Shown piece by piece: positions 8,780-17,550 of a stretch of DNA of 64,000 nt. Location of the stretch: NCBI RefSeq assembly GCF_016909175.1, contig NZ_JAFBFI010000015.1, positions 1 through 64,000 of the forward strand. Direction: 5' to 3'. The notes under the pieces were generated by a model. It was not told where the DNA came from and ran no database searches. It saw only the letters and a list, made by a program, of their open reading frames with translations. A program made the position numbers and the translations under genes. This stretch comes from Peribacillus deserti (GTDB taxonomy: Bacteria; Bacillota; Bacilli; Bacillales; DSM-1321). Each line of letters starts with the position of its first letter. Positions within the stretch are counted from its first letter, which is position 1.

Positions 8780-8884
8780 ACCTTCCTTGGACTTAACACT
8801 CCGTTATAAAGAAAAAGGCTACCGAATCAGCCATACGTTGTTCAACTAACGCACCCGTTTGTTTAAGTACAATACATCACAACC
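8780..8884 (+). repeat. cassette-array element 8 (full length)
   Basis: Degenerate left arm ACTCCGTTATAAAG, then AAAAAGGCTACCGAATCAGCC and right arm TTCAACTAACGCACCCGTTT with the TTTAAGTACAAT tail. Together with positions 8885-9077 this fills the gap between the two genes; nothing else is seen. Confidence 0.8.
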
Positions 8885-8963
8885 TGCGTTCACTTATCAA
8901 AATTCAAAGGTGTCAAGCAGAATCATATTGATATAAAGAGTATTTATTGCTAAAAAAAGAAAA

Positions 8964-8991
8964 GACAAGGGGTAAAATGAAAGCCCTTGTC
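8964..8991 (-). terminator. terminator of the secreted phosphoesterase
   Basis: GACAAGGG and CCCTTGTC arms. The minus-strand continuation is TTTTCTTTTTTT. Confidence 0.85.
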
Positions 8992-9077
8992 ATTGTGCAT
9001 GTTTTATCGATTAACGGTGTTCACCAACATATTATTCCTCATGTTCATCTTCTTCGTGTTGACCATTTTGGTGTCTT

Positions 9078-10043
9078 TTAGTGATGTTCTTGAATTGGAT
9101 TGACCTCGATTGTACGGTCAGCCACCCTGCCAAATCCATCAATTTCCAAGCGGTTCTTAAACGCTTTGACCACTGCGTAGGCATTAGTATCAGGCGTATC
9201 CAGCATACCTTCGAAATTCACATATTTGATTCCGTTTTTCTCTCCGTAATTACCCGCATGATTATGACCATTGAAGTACGCCACTACATTACCCGCAGAC
9301 TCCAATTCTTGCATGATTTCAGCATCGTTCCATGTGTTATGCTCGTTGGCCGGGTAAACCGGATGGTGTCCGATAATTACAACTTTTTCATGGTTTTTAG
9401 CAGACTTCTTTAGAACGTTATGTAGCCACGCCATTTGCTCAGTGCCCACTCCCCCATTCCATGGCTGGGCATTATTGGCTCCGCTCGCCTTCAACTGGTT
9501 ATACATCTTTTCAGCTTGTTGGTATTTCGGGGAACCTGGTTCATTCGCATACATGCTTATATCATTTGTGTCAAGTACGACAAAACGCCAGCCCTTTTCG
9601 GCAAAGTCGTAATATTGGTTCTTCATACCTAAAATATCTACCACTTCATCTGTCGGTACGGCGAAATCGTGATTTCCGAGAAGGTGATATTTTTTCCCTT
9701 CAATCTTATTGAAATATGGAAGAATGGTGTTGAAGCTTTCTACATTCCGGTCGATTAGATCACCCGTTTGCACGGTGAACTCAAGGTTATGCTGATTGAG
9801 TGTTGCCGTTGCTTCCTGCAGTTTGCTTATGGAATTGCGATAATAACGCACACCCGATGTATCACAATCGCAATATTGAATGTCGGAGATTAGCCCGAAT
9901 TCAAAGGAAGGTTTTTTGTTTGTATGTTCGTTGTTTGCTGCCGAGGCTGGGCTTGCCGCAAATAAAGATAGTCCCAGTGCAGCAGAAGCACTCATAAACA
10001 TAAACTTTTGGGCGATGTTTTTTTTTCTTTGTTTCATTAACAC
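9078..10043 (-). CDS. secreted metallophosphoesterase, ADPRibase-Mn-like
   Basis: 321 residues with a signal peptide (basic start, FMFMSASAALGLSLF core, ASPASAA cleavage region). All calcineurin-type motifs are present in order: SDIQY, GDLIDRN, GNHDF, GHHPV and NGHNHAG. The closest pattern I know is the Mn-dependent ADP-ribose/CDP-alcohol pyrophosphatase branch, but the substrate is inferred. Export points to scavenging of extracellular phosphoesters. The GTG at 10043 is preferred because AAAGGGGAA lies seven bases upstream; the ATG two codons later is too far from that site. Confidence 0.85.
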   Translation of the reverse strand: MLMKQRKKNIAQKFMFMSASAALGLSLFAASPASAANNEHTNKKPSFEFGLISDIQYCDCDTSGVRYYRNSISKLQEATATLNQHNLEFTVQTGDLIDRNVESFNTILPYFNKIEGKKYHLLGNHDFAVPTDEVVDILGMKNQYYDFAEKGWRFVVLDTNDISMYANEPGSPKYQQAEKMYNQLKASGANNAQPWNGGVGTEQMAWLHNVLKKSAKNHEKVVIIGHHPVYPANEHNTWNDAEIMQELESAGNVVAYFNGHNHAGNYGEKNGIKYVNFEGMLDTPDTNAYAVVKAFKNRLEIDGFGRVADRTIEVNPIQEHH

Positions 10044-10250
10044 TTAAATATTCCCCTTTCGTCTTTCAGATTACTATTTTATGATAAAACAAAAAAATCG
10101 GTAAATTGCCATTTTTACCAAACGTTTAATTAGAATTTACAATAATTTCAAGTCTTAACATAAGGATAGGTCTAAAAGACGTTGCATTATGACGACCGTT
10201 CTGAAACGGGTGATCCGTTCCGCCCATTCGAAAAAATTTCTTGACTAATT

Positions 10251-10347
10251 TTTAAAGCTGCCGAAACAGCCATATTGGGAACTTTTTTGCAAAAATAAAG
10301 AAACGGAATAACGCCCCCCTGTTTAAGTACAATATTCACAACAATCT
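10251..10347 (+). repeat. cassette-array element 9 (interrupted)
   Basis: TTTAAAGCTGCCGAAACAGCC, then about 40 unrelated bases, then a damaged right arm AATAACGCCCCCCTGTTTAA with the GTACAATATTCACAA tail. The rest of the gap from 10044 to 10424 has no gene. Confidence 0.65.
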
Positions 10348-10424
10348 GGGTTTGAATTCCTCTGACCTCCAAGCATTAAGCTTACTGAAAATAGGAACAT
10401 TTAACTAAAACTTAGTAATTATTC

Positions 10425-10527
10425 AGTCTCTAGCGGAAAGATTGATGCAAGCGGATTTTTGCATGGAGCAATAGAAAATATGTTTGGTGAACACCCTTCT
10501 GTTCAACCTTGCTGGGGAAGTTTTTAA
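10425..10527 (+). pseudogene. C-terminal gene fragment, unrecognised
   Basis: Plus-strand frame ending at the stop 10525-10527 reads KIDASGFLHGAIENMFGEHP then SVQPCWGSF. The Gly-rich helix and PCWGSF ending are protein-like, and a strong terminator follows about 80 nt later. The 5-prime part is missing or out of frame. Possibly the end of a small sensor domain; not assigned. Confidence 0.35.
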
Positions 10528-10605
10528 AGGCTGTTTTCGTAAAGATTGTTGCTAATGCTTAAGATGTTTTTTAAATTAACTTTTCTAGTGGATGTAATAA
10601 AAAAG

Positions 10606-10637
10606 AAAACTCGCTTCAAAAAAATTAGCGAGTTTTT
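10606..10637 (+). terminator. terminator after the gene fragment
   Basis: AAAACTCGCT and AGCGAGTTTT arms followed by a T run. Confidence 0.85.
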
Positions 10638-10649
10638 TCTGTTATTTAA

Positions 10650-10692
10650 GGATTTCTTATTCAACTAAAGCACCCGTTAGTTGAAGAACAAG
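10650..10692 (+). repeat. cassette-array element 10 (right arm)
   Basis: TTCAACTAAAGCACCCGTTA then GTTGAAGAACA. This is the longest near-perfect palindrome of the family, with an 11-bp stem containing one mismatch around CACC. It ends 12 nt before the GNAT stop. Confidence 0.8.
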
Positions 10693-10703
10693 CCATAAAT
10701 GAT

Positions 10704-11168
10704 TTAAAGGAGCTTTTCAAAACAAATGGCATCAGTTCGACCAATACACCTTCCATAATTAGGAATACAAGTATAACCCTTGCTTTTATAGAAATGAATG
10801 GCCTTCTTGTTAATTTTTTGAGTTTCAAGCCTAATTATAAAGTAATTTAGGTTGATAGCTTCTTTTTCTAAATAAGATAAGATTTTTGAACCTACACCCA
10901 TTCCATTTTTTCTTGAGTACATTCTTTTTAATTCAGCCGTTGTTTCATTTAATGGACGTAATGCTCCACAACCTACGGGCTGTCCTTGATAACGACAAAT
11001 TGCAAATAAGGAACGTGAGTTGTTCATATCATCTAAGTTAAAGGAATCTTCTCCTGTCTCACCCGTAATTTCCTTTAGCTTTTCTGAAAGCTCACGCATT
11101 AATTTAATTGCTTCGATAGAATGTGCCTCCTCTGAGCCAACCACTAATCCCTCCACTATTTCCTCCAC
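10704..11168 (-). CDS. GNAT-family N-acetyltransferase
   Basis: 154 residues. The acetyl-CoA loop is seen as RKNGMGVGSKILSYLE, preceded by the LKRMYSR strand and followed by IRLETQKINKKAIHFYKSKG, the usual GNAT C-terminal helix and turn. The acceptor is unknown; small orphan GNATs often modify antibiotics, amino acids or proteins. The start is uncertain. GTG 11168 is poorly spaced from AAGGAA, while the in-frame GTG at 11156 has GGAGG five bases upstream. It lies alone between element 10 and half-element 11. Confidence 0.85.
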   Translation of the reverse strand: MEEIVEGLVVGSEEAHSIEAIKLMRELSEKLKEITGETGEDSFNLDDMNNSRSLFAICRYQGQPVGCGALRPLNETTAELKRMYSRKNGMGVGSKILSYLEKEAINLNYFIIRLETQKINKKAIHFYKSKGYTCIPNYGRCIGRTDAICFEKLL

Positions 11169-11231
11169 TTCCTTTTAACTATAGATACAATTTAAATTTT
11201 TAGGATAAAACACAGGGTTTTTTATATTTAA

Positions 11232-11257
11232 CTATCCTGCCTCGTTAGCTTAATAAG
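11232..11257 (+). repeat. cassette-array half-element 11 (left arm)
   Basis: CTATCCTGCCTCGTTAGCTT then AATAAGG. An AAAAAGGCAGC trace about 75 nt on may be its eroded hairpin. Positions 11258-11386 hold no gene. Confidence 0.65.
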
Positions 11258-11386
11258 GATTTCTACAAAAGGGTGAAACAATCCTCTCGAAAACAACGTA
11301 TCCGGTATTATAAATCCCTTAATACAATAAAAAGGCAGCGTAAGTATCTACCTTAATGAGTTAATTCATTGCTATTTTTAATTTTT

Positions 11387-11472
11387 CTCCCTGCCCGGTT
11401 AGTGGAACTAGAAAAAGCTACCTAAGCAGCTGTTAATCTTGCACTAAAGCACCCGTTAGTTTAAGTTCAAAA
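11387..11472 (+). repeat. cassette-array element 12 (full length)
   Basis: Left arm CCCTGCCCGGTTAGTGGAAC, hairpin AGCTACCTAAGCAGCT, right arm GCACTAAAGCACCCGTTAG with TTTAAGTTCAA. Confidence 0.8.
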
Positions 11473-11587
11473 AGTTCTTCTTCCTTCAGAATATAAAATT
11501 GCTAATGTTAGAGATCTAACAATATAATGGACTTACAATTATAAAGGCTTACTATCAGAATTTTTACATAAAATAGGAGCGGTTGCA

Positions 11588-12408
11588 ATGAGACCAATAC
11601 AGATACTGGGAAAGAAATAAAGTCATTTATTAAAGAGAACTGGGAAACGTTTGAGGACAAATTGTTTTCCGAAGCAGTAAATGTCTCATCAAAAATTACA
11701 GACATTCTAAATCAAGGAAACATTGATTTGTTAAAAAATGCTCGGACATTGATTTATTATGTAGTTGATCAAAAAGATGAAGAGTTAGTTGCGTTTGCTA
11801 AACAGGAAGGCATCGCTTGGGCGGAGCACGCATTAACACTTGAGTTGAAATTAGAGTGGGTACAAGCGATAAGAAGAACATTATGGCATTTTGTAGGTAT
11901 TCTTGACGTAGAAAAGAATATTATGAATGACCGTACAGAATTTTACGAAATAGAAAAAACTATCAACGATCAGATTGACAAGTTCCTTAATAACTTTTTT
12001 CTTAACTATACAAAATATAAAGATACAATATTTTTAAAACAAAGAGATATGGTGGATCACTTGTCAGTTCCGATTATTCCTGTAAGCGAAAACGTTTCTA
12101 TTTTGCCACTAATTGGGACAGTAGACTCATACAGGATTCAAATAATTGTGGAAAAAGTTTTAAGCAACATAGCTGACTCAAGAATTCACACACTGGTTAT
12201 GGACCTTTCAGGTATTGCCTTGATGGATCGGGATGTCATAAATAATTTAGAAAAGGTATTGGCTGGAGTTAAAATGCTGGGTTGCAAAACGGTTCTTACT
12301 GGTCTTCGGCCTGATCTTGTAAGAAAAATGGTGCATGCGGGAGTCTGTGTTGAAGAAAATGCAGAAACAAAAGGTTCACTTCAGGAAACATTGAAGAATA
12401 TCTTTTGA
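11588..12408 (+). CDS. RsbR-like STAS-domain protein, possible frameshift at codon 2-3
   Basis: RsbR paralogues sit in the stressosome that controls the general stress response. The N-terminal half is the globin-like sensor region and the C-terminal STAS domain runs from about LSVPIIPVSENVSILPLIGT to the end, with LVMDLSGIALMDR and VLTGLRPDL. GGAGCGGTTGCA precedes ATG 11588, but that frame closes after ten codons. The frame for IKSFIKENWETFEDK onward is one base different and is open from 11593. Without the shift the first usable codon is TTG 11662. Likely a one-base lesion near 11592 or a sequence error. STAS phosphorylation-site neighbourhoods are partly altered (MDR). Confidence 0.75.
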
Positions 12409-12420
12409 AATAATATTACT

Positions 12421-12443
12421 GACCGTTAACAGCGGTCTTTTTT
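12421..12443 (+). terminator. terminator of the RsbR-like gene
   Basis: GACCG/CGGTC arms followed by TTTTTT. Confidence 0.85.
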
Positions 12444-12459
12444 GTTGTTCACTTTGTTA

Positions 12460-12919
12460 TTATTTAAATTCTTTTTGTAAATTATTTAGCTTTCTTATAA
12501 CGAGTAGATTAATGTATAGAACTAGAAAAATAAGCGGATATAATAAAGCTGAATACCACAGTTTCCAGCCATTATAATAAAGGTATTCTGTTTGTAATAT
12601 AAGCCACTCAAACAAAACTGAACTAACGGCCCATATAACAATGTATTGTGCTTTTATTAGGGGTCCCTTTTTTACTGGGAAGTAGTTAAGAAATAAAATA
12701 TTAATCGGAATAAAAGAAACCTTGCCACTGAAACCCATGGTTAAAGTAACCGTATAGGTTCAAATGAAGATCTAGAACTTCATCTGAAATAAACCCAAAC
12801 AATATCGCAAAAATGGATGTAGAGTATATTTCATTTTTCTTTATGTTCTTGGGCACGAAATAAGCAATCGCAATAAGAATAACAAAAAAGATGTAAACTA
12901 AAATCCACATATATTTCAC
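12460..12919 (-). pseudogene. CBO0543-family membrane protein, frameshifted
   Basis: From ATG 12919 the product reads WILVYIFFVILIAIAYFV and DEVLDLHLNLYGYFNHGFQW, then runs into a stop. The next frame resumes with FIPINILFLNYFPVKKGP and WAVSSVLFEWLILQTEYLYY. Together these give a full-length member of the CBO0543-like group (five to six helices). The shift is a single base near 12710-12720. Convergent with the RsbR-like gene. Confidence 0.75.
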
Positions 12920-13044
12920 CTAGTTGTTTTAGTAACATTGTTTACTTGTCTTCAATTTATTATTCTAACCCTAACCCAGCCACTTAAATTAGGTCACTCC
13001 ATTTTATAAGATGTTAGCAATACCCGTTTGACATCTTTTTTCCC

Positions 13045-13075
13045 TATTGAACTAACTCACCCGTTAGTGAAACAA
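13045..13075 (+). repeat. cassette-array element 13 (right arm)
   Basis: TTGAACTAACTCACCCGTTA then GTGAAAC. Apart from this, 12920-13210 has no gene that I can see. Confidence 0.7.
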
Positions 13076-13213
13076 TATACATTACTCAAAAGGCTATTAA
13101 CTCAAGCTAGCCGTCAACCACGATCGCCTCATGAAGGTGCAAGTTGTACGCGAATCATCTATGTTCTTCTCCCCTATAATGTTTAGAAATAAAAAATTAT
13201 TAACTTCATAAGG

Positions 13214-13247
13214 AAAAAGGTAGAACGGTAATCCCGTACTACCTTTT
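13214..13247 (-). terminator. terminator-like hairpin
   Basis: AAAAAGGTAG and CTACCTTTT arms with an inner ACG/CGT pair. It follows the small broken minus-strand ORF at 13269. Confidence 0.55.
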
Positions 13248-13268
13248 AATCGAATTTGATTCTCTTCT

Positions 13269-13373
13269 CTAGTATTGCCACCAAGGAGTCTTAAAGTGAG
13301 CTTAGATTAGATGGAAAATCAAGAATCCCTTTTCATATTCTTGGTCTTTTAGTTTTACTATCATTTCTAACAT
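13269..13373 (-). pseudogene. 34-codon ORF with one internal stop, unrecognised
   Basis: ATG 13373 with GGGGAA upstream reads LEMIVKLKDQEYEKGFLIFH, LI, a TAA, then AHFKTPWWQY and a stop at 13269, all in one frame. A hairpin terminator follows. The reading on both sides of the TAA looks like one protein. Family unknown. Confidence 0.35.
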
Positions 13374-13445
13374 TTCCCCACTAAACAGAATATCCCTTCC
13401 TTATTAACGAATAAAGTATAAAAATATGAGCATTCTCTATCAACG

Positions 13446-13862
13446 TCAATTAATATTTATACTTAATTCTTTATCTTGTAAATCTGGTTTAAAATCTATC
13501 TTCTTACTAACAATTTCTAGGGCTTGTTCGCTTTTTTTGTTACTATAAAATTCTTTTATAGTTTTCGCATTAGTTTTAGATACATTAATCGTATAGTTAG
13601 TATTTAAGTGAAATTTTACTTTTGCTTCTTTTCGTTCATTTGTAATTATTAAACGGTTTTCTGGAAACTGCGCGACATCTTTTTGTTGTTTTCCATTCGT
13701 CATAATATTAAGTAGGTAATGTTGTTCGTTCTTATTATAATCATGAATTTTTATTGTTATTTCCTTAACCCCATCTGTTTTTTCATTAATTCTTGATTCC
13801 TTTCCACTAGAGCAACTAACTAAAAGTACTGATGTTATTACAAGTAAATACAATTTATTCAT
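13446..13862 (-). CDS. small lipoprotein
   Basis: 138 residues. N-terminus MNKLYLLVITSVLLVSC ends in a lipobox (LVSC), so the mature protein should be anchored outside the membrane. The rest is hydrophilic, Lys/Asn-rich and mostly beta in pattern (ITIKIHDYNKNEQHYLLNI, AKVKFHLNTNYTINV). No family recognised. It is divergent from the secreted protease at 13969, sharing a 106-bp promoter region, so co-regulation is possible. Confidence 0.7.
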   Translation of the reverse strand: MNKLYLLVITSVLLVSCSSGKESRINEKTDGVKEITIKIHDYNKNEQHYLLNIMTNGKQQKDVAQFPENRLIITNERKEAKVKFHLNTNYTINVSKTNAKTIKEFYSNKKSEQALEIVSKKIDFKPDLQDKELSININ

Positions 13863-13968
13863 AAAATACCTCTTTTTTCCTATTTTTATATATTTTGGGT
13901 TTGTTTAAGATAATGATAATGGAATACTCAAAAAATTAAAATAGGAAAAAGGAGTGGATTAAAGAAAT

Positions 13969-14967
13969 ATGAAAAGAATTAGTTTTTTTTGTATGAGTTT
14001 GTTGCTTGTAGCGTCATTTATCAGCCCCTTACAAAGTAATGCTGCAACAGAAACAACAGTAAATACTGGTAACCAAAATGATAGTATTGAATTGCCGAAG
14101 TTGGAAAAGGAAAAAGTAGATAATTTAATAGAAAAACTTCATAAAGATAAACAAAAGCCAGTAAAAACATTTAGTTTAGCAGAAAAAGAAAAGATTAAAA
14201 GTTTAAAAAACGGCCATGCTTCAGTAAGTTCTCAAGGTGATATTTTAGAAGGAGAAAATAGTGTTTTATTTAATGGTGATAACTCTGTAGCGGAACAAGA
14301 AATTAACGCATTAGCTACTGACAATAGAGTCAAAGTTACTAATACGACCGTAGCACCATATAACTCTATGGCTCAAATTGATTTTTATGATGGTAATAAT
14401 GGTTACACTTGTTCGGGAACATTCTTAGATAAAGACACAGTTCTTACAGCAGCACATTGTGTTTACGATACTTATAATAATAAATTTTATTCTGGTTGGG
14501 TGGCTTATCCAGGGGAAAACGGGACAACACTTCCTTATGGAGGGTGGTCCTCTACAAAAGCATATGTACCTGTAGGATGGATCAACGCTACACCATCTAA
14601 TTCAGAATCTGTTTATCTTGGAGATGTACAGTATGACTACGCGGTTATCAAGGTAAACTCAAGTCATTCATATAGTCTACCTTTAAGTTCTACTTCAGGT
14701 ATTGGAAACTCCATTATCTCGCATGGATATCCTGCTGATAAGGGAACAGGAACAGGGTATTATTATTTATATAAAAGTACTGGAACAATTAACGATGTTC
14801 AATACAATGCTATAATCCATTCGTCATATGTTACTGGAGGAATGAGTGGTGGACCAATTTTAAGATCAGGTTCAGTGATTTCGGTTAATAGCACATCTAG
14901 TTGGGGAGCTAAGTTTGGCTCAGTTCAAGTAAATGCCATTAACGATTGGAAAAACTTGCCGTACTAG
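13969..14967 (+). CDS. secreted serine endopeptidase, V8/glutamyl-endopeptidase-like
   Basis: 332 residues: signal peptide to about residue 26 (SNAA), a charged propeptide to about 120, then a chymotrypsin-fold catalytic domain. The triad is visible as His163 (LTAAHC), Asp223 (YDYAVIK) and Ser293 (GGMSGGP). Cys148 and Cys164 probably form the usual disulfide beside the active-site His. The family cleaves after Glu/Asp; specificity here is inferred only from overall similarity. GGAG lies about 13 nt before ATG. The stop codon is inside the following terminator. Confidence 0.88.
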   Translation: MKRISFFCMSLLLVASFISPLQSNAATETTVNTGNQNDSIELPKLEKEKVDNLIEKLHKDKQKPVKTFSLAEKEKIKSLKNGHASVSSQGDILEGENSVLFNGDNSVAEQEINALATDNRVKVTNTTVAPYNSMAQIDFYDGNNGYTCSGTFLDKDTVLTAAHCVYDTYNNKFYSGWVAYPGENGTTLPYGGWSSTKAYVPVGWINATPSNSESVYLGDVQYDYAVIKVNSSHSYSLPLSSTSGIGNSIISHGYPADKGTGTGYYYLYKSTGTINDVQYNAIIHSSYVTGGMSGGPILRSGSVISVNSTSSWGAKFGSVQVNAINDWKNLPY

Positions 14968-14991
14968 TAGGGGATTTCCTTACTAGTTTTT
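14963..14991 (+). terminator. terminator overlapping the protease stop
   Basis: ACTAGTAGG and CCTTACTAGT arms (one bulge), then TTTTTTTG. Confidence 0.85.
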
Positions 14992-15117
14992 TTGTTTAAG
15001 AGGACGTAGCGAATTTCCAAGAGAAAAGAAATCCATATTTGATTTTGTATATCTAGTGTTTGTATATATCTAGTAATGAATCAATGGAGCTAATTCTTTT
15101 TATATTGTCTGAACGAG

Positions 15118-16077
15118 CTAACGTAAGATAACTTTTTCAAGTTGCTGGGCAAAATCTTTAACGTTATCGTCCGAACTAGATAAGGAGATAAAAGCTTGAA
15201 TTTCTGGTTCTGGATGGATAGAGTATCCAACCATTATCACCTTGTATTCCTTTTTCCCTAAAATATCTTCCTCAACAATATTAAGAATCCCCATCCGTTT
15301 TCTATCTTGCTCCCTTACTTTCATGTCTATTTTCTTTATTTTTATAGGAATTGGATCCATTTTATTAGATTGAAGAATCTGATTTATTACTTGCTTCATC
15401 TCATCATTTCTAGTTTCTGTTTCTGTATCTGGAATCTCTACTTCAATTGTTTTAGGTCTATACACCATACCTAATGATAATATGTTATTATCCCGTTTCT
15501 TCAACTCTTCAGTAACTGCATTATAGATTATTTCGTATTGTTTATTAAATTCATTCCTTTTCTTTTCCTCCTCTGGAATGACTTCATCCGTACGTTCCTT
15601 GTTTCTATTCACTTTTAAGGTGTAGGCATCATAATTTCTTGAATGCAAAATATCCTTTGCAATTTTCTCTACGTCACCTTTAACGTTATCAAAGTATTTT
15701 TCAGAACCTTCAATTCTGATTACGATTTCTTTTTTAGAATAGGATACTCCGCTTCCATTCACTTTGTAACCTTTTTCTCTTAGTTCCTCAAAAATGACAG
15801 AAATTATATCATCTTTATTTTCTAAAATTTGTCCTAGATAAGGAATTTTAGACACAACGGTGGCCATAGCTGGAGAAACAAATGCTGAACCAATAAATTG
15901 GCACAATAGAAGGACTGCGGCACTGCATAAGTTGATCAGTTTCTTACCAAAACCAAAATATGGGTGATGCTTTTTCCCCCTTTTGATTGCAAATTCAATG
16001 GCTTGTTCCAATTTGTCTTCAGGAATTTTTATTTTATCCACCTCTTTTTTAACGTTGCTGGATAGATATTCATTCAT
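15118..16077 (-). CDS. anti-sigma factor, DUF4030-type
   Basis: About 319 residues. A short basic cytoplasmic N-terminus (IPEDKLEQAIEFAIKRGKKH) is followed by one transmembrane helix (residues about 50-75) and a large external part with two similar alpha/beta repeats. This is the layout of DUF4030-bearing anti-sigma factors that pair with ECF sigma factors in Bacillus. It begins 18 nt after the stop of the sigma remnant, in the expected operon order. The ATG at 16077 is chosen because AGGA sits nine bases upstream; a GTG three codons earlier overlaps that site. It is intact although its sigma factor is broken. Confidence 0.75.
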   Translation of the reverse strand: MNEYLSSNVKKEVDKIKIPEDKLEQAIEFAIKRGKKHHPYFGFGKKLINLCSAAVLLLCQFIGSAFVSPAMATVVSKIPYLGQILENKDDIISVIFEELREKGYKVNGSGVSYSKKEIVIRIEGSEKYFDNVKGDVEKIAKDILHSRNYDAYTLKVNRNKERTDEVIPEEEKKRNEFNKQYEIIYNAVTEELKKRDNNILSLGMVYRPKTIEVEIPDTETETRNDEMKQVINQILQSNKMDPIPIKIKKIDMKVREQDRKRMGILNIVEEDILGKKEYKVIMVGYSIHPEPEIQAFISLSSSDDNVKDFAQQLEKVILR

Positions 16078-16094
16078 CAGATACACTCCTCTCT

Positions 16095-16500
16095 TTAATT
16101 GGATTTCAATTGATTAATGGCTCTATGTAGTCGAGTTTTCACAGTTCCTTCAGGACAATTCAAAATCTCAGCAATTTGTTTTATAGAAAGATCTCTGTAA
16201 TATCTCAAAATAATTACTGTTTTAGATTGCACTTCTAATCGTTCAATTGCTTCTATTAAATCCATTTTTTCTTCGATTAATAAGCTTCTCCCATCATTCC
16301 CCAATATTTCAATATCGCCAAATGGAACCATACGGTTATTTTTTTAATAAAATCCAAAGTAGTATTAATTAAAATTCTTGATATCCAAGTGGAAAAATAC
16401 TTAGGCTCTTTCAGTTGTTTGATTGATATAAAAGCTTTGTAAATTGTATCTTGAACAATATCCAGGGCATCACCCTCGTTATTTACGAATAAAAACGCCA
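16095..16500 (-). pseudogene. ECF sigma factor, 5-prime truncated and frameshifted
   Basis: Region 2 reads [20 protein letters not shown], then ISIKQLKEPKYFSTWISRIL. After a frame change the linker and region 4 read LIEEKMDLIEAIERLEVQSK, then LSIKQIAEILNCPEGTVKTR. The shift falls in a run of seven A (minus strand, 16337-16343); eight A would restore one frame through KKNNRMVPFGDIEIL. The N-terminal residues are replaced by sequence from a CNNM gene, so no native start is left. Confidence 0.85.
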
Positions 16501-16720
16501 TTCTCCAAGCCACCCGATACCAAGAGCGGTCACAGTAATACCTAATTGACAAGCCGATAAATACTCATCCAGATTATTAATAATTCTTCTTCTAGCCATT
16601 AAGGCATTTTTATTACCTTCTGCAACTAGCTGATCATTCGGGTTGTTCGAACCTTTACAATGGCTGATTACGCTATGCTGACGCCCATCCCCCCACACCG
16701 TGTAGGTATACCTAGTGAAC
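16483..16720 (-). pseudogene. CNNM/hemolysin C-family fragment fused to the sigma remnant
   Basis: The minus strand reads AIVKVRTTR, then after a frame change [16 protein letters not shown] and [20 protein letters not shown] up to GIGWLGE, the highly conserved first part of CNNM (TlyC/YugS-type) membrane proteins. The similarity stops at GIGWLGE, at about 16497, where sigma-factor sequence takes over. Everything downstream of this motif is absent. This looks like an illegitimate deletion joining two genes. Confidence 0.8.
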
Positions 16721-16831
16721 CAGAATCTGCCTTTGACAAATTTTCTCCAGTTTTTTCAGGAAGTTGAAGAACAAACCTTGCTTTATCAACGATTATATAA
16801 AAATACTATTTTTGTTAATGCCTCGCATGAT

Positions 16832-16860
16832 TTGCAATTTTTTCCGTATCCTGTTATGAT
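16832..16860 (+). promoter_or_regulatory. SigA-type promoter of the cold shock gene
   Basis: TTGCAA, 17-bp spacer, TATGAT. Start of transcription would fall near 16867, leaving a leader of about 115 nt before ATG 16984, typical of cold-inducible csp messages. Confidence 0.65.
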
Positions 16861-16983
16861 AAAGAAGAATTATTTTTGTTCGGTGTAACAATGGATAGTA
16901 TGAATATCGACTTTTCGTTTTGAGAATCACTTTGGGCAAGGATAGTAATACATTGTGTTTTAACGCACTAGGAGGCAACAAAA

Positions 16984-17184
16984 ATGGAACAAGGTACAGT
17001 AAAATGGTTTAACGCAGAAAAAGGATTCGGATTCATCGAACGCGAAGATGGAGACGACGTATTCGTACATTTCTCTGCTATCCAATCTGAAGGATTCAAA
17101 TCTTTAGACGAAGGCCAAAAAGTTACTTTTGACGTTGAGCAAGGTCAACGTGGACCACAAGCTACTAACGTTCAAAAAGCTTAA
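16984..17184 (+). CDS. cold shock protein (CspA family)
   Basis: 66 residues, full family length. The RNA-binding motifs KGFGFIE (RNP1) and VFVHF (RNP2) are intact, with the usual [14 protein letters not shown] start. Csp proteins bind single-stranded RNA and DNA and melt secondary structure at low temperature. TAGGAGG lies eight to nine bases before ATG. A long leader and strong terminator make it a single-gene unit. Unlike its neighbours it is a core-type gene, and it shows no decay. Confidence 0.95.
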   Translation: MEQGTVKWFNAEKGFGFIEREDGDDVFVHFSAIQSEGFKSLDEGQKVTFDVEQGQRGPQATNVQKA

Positions 17185-17202
17185 TCTTATATAGATGACA
17201 TT

Positions 17203-17232
17203 AACAAGCTCTTATTAAAGAGCTTGTTTTTT
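17203..17232 (+). terminator. terminator of the cold shock gene
   Basis: AACAAGCTCTT and AAGAGCTTGTT arms followed by TTTT. Confidence 0.92.
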
Positions 17233-17261
17233 ATATTCTCCTTATAATAATCATTAAAAAA

Positions 17262-17284
17262 CCCTACTCATTGTTCGAGTAGGG
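17262..17284 (-). terminator. orphan terminator hairpin
   Basis: CCCTACTC and GAGTAGGG arms. The minus-strand continuation TTTTTTAA fits a terminator, but no intact minus-strand gene precedes it closely. Confidence 0.6.
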
Positions 17285-17392
17285 AGTTGGTAAAGGTAAT
17301 ATAAAAAGATTTAAAGCTTCAAAGGTTTGTTTACAGTATAACATACTGTATTAGCAATATGGGAGATGTATAGATTTTTATTTATCTTTACG

Positions 17393-17472
17393 CTAACCTG
17401 CCTGCTAGTGAAACATAAAAAAGGGTGCCGAAGCAGCCGTTTGTTATTCAATGTAGTGTGGTGCTTAAGAAA
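17393..17472 (+). repeat. cassette-array element 14
   Basis: Left arm CTAACCTGCCTGCTAGTGAA, hairpin GGGTGCCGAAGCAGCC. The right arm has diverged (TATTCAATGTAG), keeping CTAGTGAA/TTCAATGTAG pairing only in part. Confidence 0.7.
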
Positions 17473-17550
17473 AACACCTGTAAACAAAAATACTTTCTTA
17501 GTTGAATAAAAAAGTCCTACTTTTACGGAGATAACTTTACTCCTACATTG

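Noticed and set aside
16867-16983. Riboswitch upstream of the cold shock gene
   Set aside because: The leader has the length of a cold-shock leader, but no known riboswitch consensus could be seen.
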